Notes under the pieces: generated by a model
The model's database searches: none
What the model was told of the DNA's origin: nothing
What the model saw: the letters and a program-made list of their open reading frames with translations, nothing else
Shown: positions 1 to 7,487 of the stretch, piece after piece
How the letters are laid out: the number at the start of each line of letters is the position of its first letter
Position numbering within the stretch: the first letter of the stretch is position 1
DNA from: Bdellovibrio sp. GT3
Lineage (GTDB): Bacteria; Bdellovibrionota; Bdellovibrionia; Bdellovibrionales; Bdellovibrionaceae
Assembly (NCBI RefSeq): GCF_037996765.1
Contig: NZ_JBBNAD010000001.1
Span: forward strand, 1 to 64,000
Direction of reading: 5' to 3'
Length of the DNA: 64,000 nt
Translations under genes and position numbers: made by a program

Positions 1-892
1 ACGGCAAGATTTTTCTGTCATTGTAGTCACCCAAACCGAGAGTCCCGAGACCATTCGCTCCCGTACACTTAACGGAGTTGTCATTGAAAATTGCACATGT
101 TGTAAACGGGCCAGTGTAAATAGATTTTGCACCTTGAAAACCTGATACGGTCACTGGAGTTGCACGATCTGTGGTGTCTCCTAAACCCAATTGACCATAA
201 TTATTTCGACCGCCACATTTAACGCTATTATCAGACATAATTGCGCACATGTGAGCACCTAGTGCGATATCTTTTGCACCTTGGAAGACAGTTACTTCAG
301 TGGGAACTGAAAATGCTGAAGATGTTCCGCTACCAAAATACCCTGTTCCAAAACACTTAACTTTGTCCTCTAAGGTGATCACGCATGTGCCAGAACCACC
401 AGTATTTCGTAGAAGCTTGGCTTTTAGAATGGCAACTTCGCAGGTTGAACCAGTCTTTTCATAAGCGGTATCGCAAACTAGAGCAGCTGCAATTTTATTT
501 TGACCAGCTTGAGTACCAGTATCGAAGTGCTCACCCAACGCGACGCCAACAGTGGCTTTGCCGCCTACAGCACCCGTAATGGCAATGTCAATTGAGCCAG
601 CTGGTGACTGATAAGAGCGCTTGGGAGCAGAAGATGCGGGTGGGCATAGAGCATTGGATACAGAATTTCCGGTTGTTGTTTCAATACAACTTAGGATGGC
701 GGTCGCCGCTACTTCTACAGTCCCGTCTCCGATGGCTAGAGAGGGTGTAGTATAGCTATACGTTCCTTGGTAGTTAGAGATCGCATCATTGCTTGGCGAA
801 GAGAAACCGCCACCACCAGATCCCGAAAGACATCCAGTCAATATCTGTGTACTAGTTGCAATCAGCAATAGCGAAAACTTATTGGTCATCAT
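1..892 (-). CDS. RCC1-repeat lipoprotein, 5' part (runs off left edge)
   Basis: Reading the minus strand from an ATG at 892 (GGAG about 6 bases upstream; a second ATG follows directly) gives an open frame to base 1. The protein begins with a signal peptide ending in a lipobox (LTGC, Cys at about residue 23) and a Gly/Ser linker, so it is probably a surface or periplasmic lipoprotein. From about residue 190 it has repeating units of roughly 50 residues such as CAIMSDNSVKCGGRNNYGQL and CAIFNDNSVKCTGANGLG, each with LGLGD and DNSVKC cores. This is the RCC1 beta-propeller repeat pattern in its cysteine-rich bacterial form. Such propellers usually bind proteins; the target is unknown. The C-terminus lies outside the window. 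Confidence 0.8.
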   Translation of the reverse strand, partial: MMTNKFSLLLIATSTQILTGCLSGSGGGGFSSPSNDAISNYQGTYSYTTPSLAIGDGTVEVAATAILSCIETTTGNSVSNALCPPASSAPKRSYQSPAGSIDIAITGAVGGKATVGVALGEHFDTGTQAGQNKIAAALVCDTAYEKTGSTCEVAILKAKLLRNTGGSGTCVITLEDKVKCFGTGYFGSGTSSAFSVPTEVTVFQGAKDIALGAHMCAIMSDNSVKCGGRNNYGQLGLGDTTDRATPVTVSGFQGAKSIYTGPFTTCAIFNDNSVKCTGANGLGTLGLGDYNDRKILP

Positions 893-999
893 CTTATACT
901 CCATTCCCGAATCAACGTGAGTTGGGTAATGTCCTGAGTATTTTTCGACAACCAAGTAAACTATGTTTAGGATATTCCGGAATCCCGGATTGGAGCGTA

Positions 1000-1347
1000 T
1001 CACTTAGGAGAGTTACGAAGTTGAACCTTTTTGATGCTTACGCGCACTAATCCTTCAAACATTTCAGTTTCTTCAAACAACTCAGCAATAGAGCTGACTT
1101 CTCGATTAACCTGAACCTCTCCTAACAGTAGCCTAGAGAAGTCTACTCCAAGGGACTGAGAAAGACGGAAAACTGCATGAAGATCTCGGGGAGAGTTTCC
1201 CGCAGTCCAGTCCGAAACGACGGATACACTGACCCCTGCCATTTGCGCTACCATCTTAAAGGTAAGTTTTCTTTCCTTCATGATCCCGGATAGTATTTTT
1301 CCAAAGGGCACTTCCTTGCGCCCACGTGGTTTAATCGTCTTTTTCAT
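1000..1347 (-). CDS. XRE-type helix-turn-helix regulator
   Basis: Encodes 115 residues. Residues about 17-70 fit an XRE/Cro DNA-binding domain: GKILSGIMKERKLTFKMVAQ, then MAGVSVSVVSDWTAGNSP as turn and recognition helix, followed by a helix resembling the end of such domains (LSQSLGVDFSRLL). A basic N-terminus (KKTIKPRGRK) precedes it. The C-terminal 35 residues are of no family I recognise. It lies 75 bases downstream of the AAA+ gene on the same strand, so it may close that operon as its regulator, or be expressed alone. No strong Shine-Dalgarno sequence is visible. DNA-binding assignment is fairly sure; the target is inference. Confidence 0.75.
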   Translation of the reverse strand: MKKTIKPRGRKEVPFGKILSGIMKERKLTFKMVAQMAGVSVSVVSDWTAGNSPRDLHAVFRLSQSLGVDFSRLLLGEVQVNREVSSIAELFEETEMFEGLVRVSIKKVQLRNSPK

Positions 1348-1422
1348 AGTTCGCCATTATGGGACTCAACTTGAGTCAGTTTAAGCTTATTCCGTCTTGT
1401 CGTAACTGTCCGGATTGTCGTA

Positions 1423-3594
1423 TTAGACGATTGAAATCGTCTTCACTTTAGGGTGTCGAGATGCGATTACCTCTTCACATTCCCGGTTCAGAAACTCCAA
1501 GTTGGGACCGTAAAAATTTAGAACCTTGAAGCAGATATCCGCGATGTCTGCGCCTGTAAGTTCGTGCTTTGCAAGCTCCGTAATATCGTCTGTGCGTAAG
1601 GTTGGTGCATAGTCTTTCCATAGCTTTTCCCTGACAATAAAGGATGGTGAAGTGAACTCGAGGTGAAATAAGAACCGTCTTTTAAATGCCGGGTCCAATA
1701 GATCATACCTATTGGTTGCAGCAATCACGATACCGGGATACGCATCGAACCTTGTGAGCAGTTCGTTTGCCAAACTTAACTCATGTGTCCGTTTTGCGAA
1801 GTCCCGAGAAATGAAAAGGCTTTCGGCTTCGTCCACAAAAATCATCTCCGGTCTGTTTTCGTTGTACTTAAAATGTTCGCGGACATTTTTCTCGCTCTGA
1901 CCAACATACATGCCGAGAATGTCTGATGGCGTGATTACCTTAAGGCTCATGTTGAGGTCTTCAGCAAATGCGTTGGCTAGGGCTGTTTTCCCGAGGCCAG
2001 GAGGCCCTGAGAATAGTAGCTTAATTCCTTTGGGAAATTGCTTTGGGTTTTGCTGAAACTTCAGTAAACCATAGTTAATAGGTTTGAGTCGTTCTTGAAA
2101 GTCCTGCTCAAAATTTAAGCGAGGAGATTTGATGTCTTTCTTCCGAAGCTTCTTAACGTCTTCAGGAGGAAGGAAGTAAGAGACTCTTTGGATAAAACTT
2201 TCTTTCAAGTTCTCAAATGTTTTAAACTCCGATTGGACGGATGCCAGATGAAAAATACTGTCGTAATACCCAGGAGCGAGATCAAATTTACTCAGTTCCC
2301 AGACTTCTCTATCCGAAAGTTCAAAGGCGTATTTTCTAGCCAACTTGGCTATGATCGATGATTTTTGATTGCAGCTCAGTTCTTGAATATCCAATGCATA
2401 GGTCATGCGTCTATCCAAACCGTAAGGTAATTCGTAGTTACTTGTGAATATTGCAATACCTTGGAATTCCTGGAATAGAATTCGCGCCCATCCAGCAGTT
2501 TTTTCTTCCTCTAGTGAGGACCAAAATAGTTGGTCAGCCTCGTCAAAGAACAGAATATAGTCTTGAGACTTGGCTTGTTCGCAGTAAAACTTCATGTATG
2601 TTTCTATCGTATTTTCATTGTACTTCAGTGAAATCCTCAGAAGCTTCTTGCCAAGGTACCTAGCGATACCGTGAGCCAACGTCGTTTTCCCAACGCCAGA
2701 TGGTCCTTTGAAGAGAAATGTAAGGGACTTTGACTTATCTTCTCGTAAATGCGAGTCACATAGCTTGATAATGTCCTCACGAGTTTTACTTTCTAAAACC
2801 AACTCATCGATGGAATGCTCTGGAGTAATTTCATCAGATGCTCTACTTCCTCCACTCTTTACCTTGTTAAAGGTTCGGCTTGTATAGTCTGAGGTCAACA
2901 AATTCATATCATCCCAATTACCTCCCACTTGAGAGAGGTTGACAGTGATCACTCTTCTAGAAAAAAGATAAGAAGAACTAGAAAGCTCTCGCTCTAACTC
3001 ATCCGTTGAGTACAAAGACGATAGACGTTCTTTTAGTTTATATATTAAGTGTGCGTCGCGTTGGCGGGCACCCCTTCTTAGTGTGGCCTTAGGGAATCCG
3101 AATCCACTAAGACTAAGATGCAAAATATAGATATCCCAATGTAGTTGATTCTGTAAAAGACCTTCAGGGTCAACACGAATCCGAATTTTTGAATAGTGGG
3201 GTTCTAGTTTGTCTTGAATAACTTTTAGAGTCGTATGGCAAAGGAAAACTGTTTTTTGAATCAACAGATTAACTAGATCAACATCTTCCTTGTCAAAGAA
3301 GTTGTCCTTCTCCAGGCAATCAGTCGAACGCAGAAAAGGTAGATTGCTACTTCCTGCAAATGCTGTCAGATATTTGAAGTTTCCGCCTTGCTTGATCTGT
3401 GTTAAAGCGGCTGTTAAAAGTATACGTAGGTGCTCCAGTCCTATCAAATGATGAATGTCATCCGTTTGCATAGATGGAATGCTTAAGAGCTCCTTCGCGG
3501 TTAGAAAATGTTTGAAGTCGCTATTTGATGCATTCGCGACGTCTTCAATATCATCAAAGCCGATATCGTCCCAGTACTCGTGATCATTTCTCAT
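1423..3594 (-). CDS. Tandem AAA+ ATPase (two AAA modules)
   Basis: Encodes 723 residues with two AAA+ modules. The N-terminal 280 residues match no family I know. AAA-1 has Walker A GPSGVGKTT (about 297-305), Walker B ILFFDEAD (about 347-354) and a sensor-like TSNYELPYGLDRR. AAA-2 has Walker A GPPGLGKTA (about 530-538), Walker B MIFVDEAESLF (about 584-594) and sensor/arginine-finger region AATNRYDLLDPAFKRRF. The second module is of the classic Cdc48/FtsH-like AAA type, suggesting an oligomeric remodelling ATPase. The start overlaps the end of the upstream nuclease-like gene by 11 bases, which implies translational coupling and a shared function. Both nucleotide-binding sites look intact. The substrate is unknown. 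Confidence 0.85.
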   Translation of the reverse strand: MRNDHEYWDDIGFDDIEDVANASNSDFKHFLTAKELLSIPSMQTDDIHHLIGLEHLRILLTAALTQIKQGGNFKYLTAFAGSSNLPFLRSTDCLEKDNFFDKEDVDLVNLLIQKTVFLCHTTLKVIQDKLEPHYSKIRIRVDPEGLLQNQLHWDIYILHLSLSGFGFPKATLRRGARQRDAHLIYKLKERLSSLYSTDELERELSSSSYLFSRRVITVNLSQVGGNWDDMNLLTSDYTSRTFNKVKSGGSRASDEITPEHSIDELVLESKTREDIIKLCDSHLREDKSKSLTFLFKGPSGVGKTTLAHGIARYLGKKLLRISLKYNENTIETYMKFYCEQAKSQDYILFFDEADQLFWSSLEEEKTAGWARILFQEFQGIAIFTSNYELPYGLDRRMTYALDIQELSCNQKSSIIAKLARKYAFELSDREVWELSKFDLAPGYYDSIFHLASVQSEFKTFENLKESFIQRVSYFLPPEDVKKLRKKDIKSPRLNFEQDFQERLKPINYGLLKFQQNPKQFPKGIKLLFSGPPGLGKTALANAFAEDLNMSLKVITPSDILGMYVGQSEKNVREHFKYNENRPEMIFVDEAESLFISRDFAKRTHELSLANELLTRFDAYPGIVIAATNRYDLLDPAFKRRFLFHLEFTSPSFIVREKLWKDYAPTLRTDDITELAKHELTGADIADICFKVLNFYGPNLEFLNRECEEVIASRHPKVKTISIV

Positions 3595-4540
3595 TTTGTA
3601 ACTCCGTTGTGAACGTTTCGATTTTCATTGTTAGATTCTCTTTGAGCCCCTGGGAAAGCATGATTGCCTTTCCCAATGATTTTCTGCTGGAGTTTGTTGC
3701 TTTGATGATTTCATTTATTGTGTCGATTTCTGACCTTACCGCTTCGATAAATTCAGCGACTTCCTCGTGCTTTCCAACAGAAACAGTTTGTGGAATAAGC
3801 AGCCTGGCTACCGAGATTGCGATAGGCAGGTGTTCCAGCGTGCAGGTGATGTGCTTCTTACCTACGTGAAAATTTTTGAAATAGTCGGGAAGACAGGTTT
3901 GGTTACGAACTACGAAAATTCCTGCCGAAGCCCCACGGTTTTGAAGGCTTTCAACCATGATTTCTTCAATTTTTGCAGGGGAGATCTTTCCCGTCAGATC
4001 TTTAGCCTCAATCGCAATGAGTCCGCGCGATAGTTCGTCTCTATAGATGAAATCACCCTTTTTACCTCCTGTTAAGCCAGGGACAAGTCCTACGGATTCT
4101 ACTTCTCCGTTGCGAAGAGACGCGAGATTTGACAGAACTGCGAGAGTTTCTTCCTCAAAAGTTCCCCCTTTCAAAGTGGTCATTCCAGCTATTGCCGCAG
4201 CAGCGTCCTTTGCAGTTTCGGTCTGTTGTACTTTGTTTTTGAACTCTAAGATATTTAGAGTGATATCTTCTTTAAAGTCGCGAAGGAGCTCTTCATTGGA
4301 ACCGATAAGGTTCGTTGATAAGCCTTCGATCCATTCTTTGGTTAAACGTTCCCAATAATCAAAATCTCCACGATTTTGACCTACCTTTATGGAAACCCAT
4401 CCCACTTCGATTAGACTAGACAGTGCTGCGTCACGCTCTGCGTAATCTAAAGTTGCAAAGTGTGATGTGATTTCAGAGCTGTAGCTGGACTTTAAAGTGA
4501 ACTTTTCGGCTTGGAGTTCGCCATTGGTTGCGTGAATCAT
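3584..4540 (-). CDS. Putative PD-(D/E)xK nuclease-fold protein
   Basis: Encodes 318 residues. I do not recognise a named family, but the order of motifs in residues 125-205 fits a PD-(D/E)xK nuclease core: a helix with an acidic pair in GGTFEEETLAVL (about 126-137), GDFIY with Asp163, the strand IAIEAKD with Glu178 and Lys180, then a helix ending near Gln200 (ESLQNR). The preceding 120 residues are helical and charged and could bind a partner. The 60 C-terminal residues look helical. It overlaps the thioredoxin-like gene by 4 bases (ATGA) and the AAA+ gene by 11, so the three are translated together. The likely model is a nuclease whose action depends on the AAA+ partner, but this is inference. 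Confidence 0.6.
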   Translation of the reverse strand: MIHATNGELQAEKFTLKSSYSSEITSHFATLDYAERDAALSSLIEVGWVSIKVGQNRGDFDYWERLTKEWIEGLSTNLIGSNEELLRDFKEDITLNILEFKNKVQQTETAKDAAAAIAGMTTLKGGTFEEETLAVLSNLASLRNGEVESVGLVPGLTGGKKGDFIYRDELSRGLIAIEAKDLTGKISPAKIEEIMVESLQNRGASAGIFVVRNQTCLPDYFKNFHVGKKHITCTLEHLPIAISVARLLIPQTVSVGKHEEVAEFIEAVRSEIDTINEIIKATNSSRKSLGKAIMLSQGLKENLTMKIETFTTELQNEK

Positions 4541-4878
4541 AAACGCTCCGCAACTTTTTGGATCGTTCTTAGTACCATGGATTTGTCGGGTGAACCGATA
4601 ATGGTGTGCATTTCGTATTCACCACAATAGAAGTTAAAGGTCGGAACCTTTTCAATTCCGAAGCTCTCGACCACTTCTCTGGTAACGATTACGACCTGAT
4701 CGCAGACGTCTTCAAGCCAAGGGTTCTGGTTCCAATAGTTGTTACATAAATCTGAAGTATCTAAAAAGCAGATTACCTTTTGAGGATTACCTTCAAGTAA
4801 GCTGCAGAAAATGTCGACCGGGTCTTTCAGGTACGCGGCAATAGGGTGCTCTTTCGAGCAGAACTGTACAACTTTCAT
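4537..4878 (-). CDS. Thioredoxin-fold protein lacking a CxxC pair
   Basis: Start taken at the ATG at 4878 because GGAGG lies 4 bases upstream; the open frame extends further but that part looks non-coding. The 113-residue product ends like a thioredoxin: VVESFGIEKVPTFNFYCGE, with the cis-proline position (KVPT), then a Gly and a C-terminal helix. The first strand VICFLDTSDLCNNYW occupies the active-site position but has no Cys-x-x-Cys, so it is probably not a disulfide oxidoreductase. A catalytically inactive thioredoxin fold often acts as a binding scaffold. It overlaps the next gene by 4 bases (ATGA). Fold assignment is moderately sure; function is unknown. Confidence 0.6.
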   Translation of the reverse strand: MKVVQFCSKEHPIAAYLKDPVDIFCSLLEGNPQKVICFLDTSDLCNNYWNQNPWLEDVCDQVVIVTREVVESFGIEKVPTFNFYCGEYEMHTIIGSPDKSMVLRTIQKVAERL

Positions 4879-4957
4879 AATACCTCCGTTGATCGGACGT
4901 AATGAAAATCTCGTGCCGGATTTTTCTTGATTGCGCGACGAGCACCGGATAGTTTGC

Positions 4958-4984
4958 GCATGTCGGGTGGAGTGCCCGAAATGC
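4958..4984. other. Short hairpin between recombinase and operon
   Basis: GCAT-TCGGG pairs with CCCGA-ATGC around a 7-base loop, with one mismatch in the stem. No T-run follows on either strand, so it is not a normal terminator. It lies in the 137-base gap between the recombinase stop and the thioredoxin-like gene and could be an operator or RNA stem. Confidence 0.35.
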
Positions 4985-5015
4985 CTCATCACTAACTATT
5001 TGAATTCACTGGAGT

Positions 5016-6731
5016 TTAAATTGTGTCGATATTGATGGGTGGGGCACCATTTCCAACAGTACTCGAACCCACACGGGTCGGGTTCTTGGAGGAGAATGGT
5101 AGCACGGCAGCACCTTCATTATTTTCTCTTAAAATTGAGTTTTCTGATCTGGGCGATGGGTTTCCGTCGGTTCCTGTGGCCTTGAGTGGCTCTTTTGTTG
5201 GGGCGTAGATGCCCATTTTGATCTTCGTTGGGTGGATTTCGATGAATTTCACCAGGTTTGTGAAGATCGGTCTTTGTTTTTCTTTCGGGGCCTTCTCTAG
5301 GTTCTTTAAAACATTTTCTATTTTAGCTTTAAGGCCATCTTGGTCAACTTCCTGACCACGTAAATCCATCTCTTTTGTTTTTAGATTTTCTTTCGCTAAC
5401 TTTAACTCGTTCATTCTCTGAGTCATTTGCTTGATCTGCTCATAAAATGCTTCAGCTGGAACTTCCGTAGGAAGTTCTGCGATTCTTTGCACAAGGTTCG
5501 TGATCCGTTTGGAGGTCGTTTGGATTTCAAGTTCCAACTTCTTTGCCTGCATTTGCACTTCTGGAAGCTCACTCGTGGTCTTTGACTGATATATTTCAAT
5601 CCACTTGGAGATAAGACTTGGGTCATTGAGCAAGGCTCTTAATGACCTTGTGACAATCTCCTCAAGCCTTGGCGCTCTGACGTTTTTCACTTGGCACTGA
5701 TGCGCGTGATCTTTCGCCAAAGGATTCTTTAGCTGGGGATGTCCGTAGTAAAAGTGCTTTTCTATTCTTCCTGTTCCAGATTTACCACCTAGAGACTTTC
5801 CACACTCACCACATTGAACAAGTTCGGTGAGAGGAAATGGATATTTCTTCCAGGTCTCCGGCTTGTATCGGTTTTTGTTTTTACTAAGGCGCTCTTGGAC
5901 TTTGTTAAATATCTCTTCGCTGACAATAGCAGGCCATACCGCTTTAATGAACTCTGCCGATCCATCCTTGTGCTTTACTTCTCGAAGTCCCAAATATGCT
6001 TTGTTGGTGAGTAGTGAATTTAGCGTATCAACCGAGAAGACTTTGCCGCCCTTTTCAATACCATTCTTATTCGTGAATTTTTTATTGAAGGCACCAGCTT
6101 CGATCAAAGCTACCTGGGTTTTACGAAGTGATTCTTTCTCAAGGAATAAATTAAAGACTTTCTGAACTATACAAGCCTCTTCTTTGTTAATGACTAACTC
6201 ACCTTTGTTCTTGGGATTACGATCGTAGCCTAAAGGAATTGTTCCACCATTAAAAAGTCCTCGTTTAGACCTCGATAGCCAATTAGCCGCTATCCGTTCA
6301 GACGTTTGCATTCTTTCGTACTGGGCATAGTTAATAAGATTAAAGACCATCATCTCGCCGCTTGCGGTGGTCGTATCAAAGTTTTCTCTAAGGGTTACAA
6401 AGCTTGCTTTGTGGTGTTTGAGAAGATCCCAGACTTCGCAGAAATCTTTAATGCTTCTATTGAGACGAGAGAGTTCAGTGGCGATGATAAGATCAATTCG
6501 GCCAAGTTTCACGTCATTAAGTAAACGTAAAAACTCCGGACGGCCGTTCATGTTCTTGGCCGACTTTCCTTCATCACAATAAATATCAACCAGGGTGCCC
6601 CAGTTGGGTTCTCTTTTGTTTTGAAACTCAATGTATTCTAGTAAGCGATTTCTTTGTGAGACAAGTGAGCCATCTTGGATTCTGGCTTGTTCTTCCGTGG
6701 ACACACGGAGATAGATTCCGATTCTTTTCAT
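5016..6731 (-). CDS. Large serine recombinase
   Basis: Encodes 571 residues, normal for a large serine recombinase that integrates or excises mobile DNA. The N-terminal resolvase domain holds the catalytic Ser11 in IYLRVSTEEQA, and the conserved ATELSRLNRS segment with Arg residues near position 90. A recombinase domain follows (GLFNGGTIPLGYDR near 160, VFNLFL, LLTNKAYLG), then a zinc ribbon (CGECGKS near 307-313 and C346), then a long coiled coil about 395-490. The last 25 residues (from SSKNPTRVG) look unlike the family and may be encoded by attachment-site DNA. The start overlaps the small upstream gene by one base (TAATG) with GGAGG just upstream. It marks the adjacent genes as probably mobile. 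Confidence 0.93.
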   Translation of the reverse strand: MKRIGIYLRVSTEEQARIQDGSLVSQRNRLLEYIEFQNKREPNWGTLVDIYCDEGKSAKNMNGRPEFLRLLNDVKLGRIDLIIATELSRLNRSIKDFCEVWDLLKHHKASFVTLRENFDTTTASGEMMVFNLINYAQYERMQTSERIAANWLSRSKRGLFNGGTIPLGYDRNPKNKGELVINKEEACIVQKVFNLFLEKESLRKTQVALIEAGAFNKKFTNKNGIEKGGKVFSVDTLNSLLTNKAYLGLREVKHKDGSAEFIKAVWPAIVSEEIFNKVQERLSKNKNRYKPETWKKYPFPLTELVQCGECGKSLGGKSGTGRIEKHFYYGHPQLKNPLAKDHAHQCQVKNVRAPRLEEIVTRSLRALLNDPSLISKWIEIYQSKTTSELPEVQMQAKKLELEIQTTSKRITNLVQRIAELPTEVPAEAFYEQIKQMTQRMNELKLAKENLKTKEMDLRGQEVDQDGLKAKIENVLKNLEKAPKEKQRPIFTNLVKFIEIHPTKIKMGIYAPTKEPLKATGTDGNPSPRSENSILRENNEGAAVLPFSSKNPTRVGSSTVGNGAPPINIDTI

Positions 6732-6916
6732 TAGCTAGCCTCCTTCATTTCTGAAGCTGTGCTTTGGTCACTCGCTTGATCCTGCTGCTGTTTTAAGGCA
6801 CGGTCAATTTCGAGTAAGGCTTTTACCAGTTGCACAACTTTGGTTTCGTATTCAGTTCGTTTTAAATGCACCTCGATCATTTCAAGTTCGTAGTTTTCTA
6901 TTCCTACTACTCGCAT
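6731..6916 (-). CDS. Small charged protein upstream of recombinase
   Basis: The frame is open from a TTG at 6919 or ATG at 6916; I prefer the ATG. The roughly 61-residue product is a single predicted amphipathic helix (LEMIEVHLKRTEYETKVVQL) followed by a Gln/Ser-rich tail. Its TAA overlaps the recombinase ATG by one base and its last codons supply the GGAGG used by the recombinase, so the two are coupled. By position it could help control recombination, for instance as a directionality factor or regulator. No family is recognised. Confidence 0.55.
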   Translation of the reverse strand: MRVVGIENYELEMIEVHLKRTEYETKVVQLVKALLEIDRALKQQQDQASDQSTASEMKEAS

Positions 6917-7418
6917 CAATTATTGTTATCCTTCATAATTACACCTCCAGTTTTTTTGATTGATTGTTTTTTGCCGTTTTCCTCCTGTCTTTTGTTCCCC
7001 TCTCTCATACTTCATTTTTTTATAAATTTCCTATTAATATTTCTTATCCTGTCCATCCCATTTTCCCGTTTCGTGACCACTTTCGCTCGTAGAGGGGGAG
7101 TGGTCACGAACGCTTGCGAGGGAAAATGGGATGGACAGGACTCCGGGTTCTTCAAATATTTTGAATGTTTACGGAGGCTTTTTCTTCTTCAAATCGAATT
7201 AAATAACCGCGGAAGCTTTCCGCATATTTTCCGTAGCCTTTGGAATTTACCAAAATAGTTCATTGAAATGCGCGGACTCCGTGTCGCCTAAAATCCGCGA
7301 TCGAAGGAACTTTTTGGCTCAGATATTTTTCATTCATGTCGCATTGAATTGGGAATTAATCGTGTAAAAAAAGGTTTCAAATTTTTTGAAAGATTTTACT
7401 TTGGAGTTCTGAAAAGAA
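6917..7418. other. Gene-free spacer beside the accessory block
   Basis: This roughly 500-base stretch has no convincing gene. The plus strand is strongly T/C-rich at 6950-7050 and A/T-rich at 7330-7400. It contains the inverted repeat at 7047-7140 and must hold the promoter for the recombinase operon, and possibly one end of the integrated element. I could not pick a confident promoter or attachment core by eye. Confidence 0.5.
7047..7140. repeat. Large imperfect inverted repeat
   Basis: A perfect 21-base arm (7047-7067, beginning TCCTGTCCATCCC) pairs with 7120-7140. Inside it, 12 more bases (7070-7081, TTCGTGACCACT) pair with 7099-7110 around a 17-base loop. The two stems are separated by an uneven internal loop (2 against 9 bases). 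No T-run follows either side. It stands upstream of the recombinase operon in an otherwise T-rich gene-free stretch. It could be a recombinase or plasmid-type site, a foldback remnant of a small transposable element, or a structured RNA. Confidence 0.8.
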
Positions 7419-7452
7419 AAACCCGCTGATTTTCATTGAAGTCAGCGGGTTT
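7419..7452 (-). terminator. Rho-independent terminator
   Basis: AAACCCGCTGA pairs with TCAGCGGGTTT (11 base pairs, 12-base loop), followed on the minus strand by TTCTTTTC. It ends the minus-strand gene at 7488. Confidence 0.85.
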
Positions 7453-7487
7453 CGATAATTACTTTTGCAAGTTCAACAGTGCCTGGC

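Noticed and set aside
5030-5130. tRNA-like pieces: T-arm-like GGGTTCGAGT on the minus strand and AATGGTAGCAC (D-arm-like) on the plus strand
   Set aside because: The pieces are on opposite strands and no acceptor, anticodon or T-stem pairing can be made, so there is no tRNA. Only the possible attachment-site idea is kept.
6866-7258. Plus-strand open frame of 130 codons
   Set aside because: Rich in Phe, Ser and Leu from a T-rich strip, crosses the inverted repeat, no ribosome-binding site, no family.
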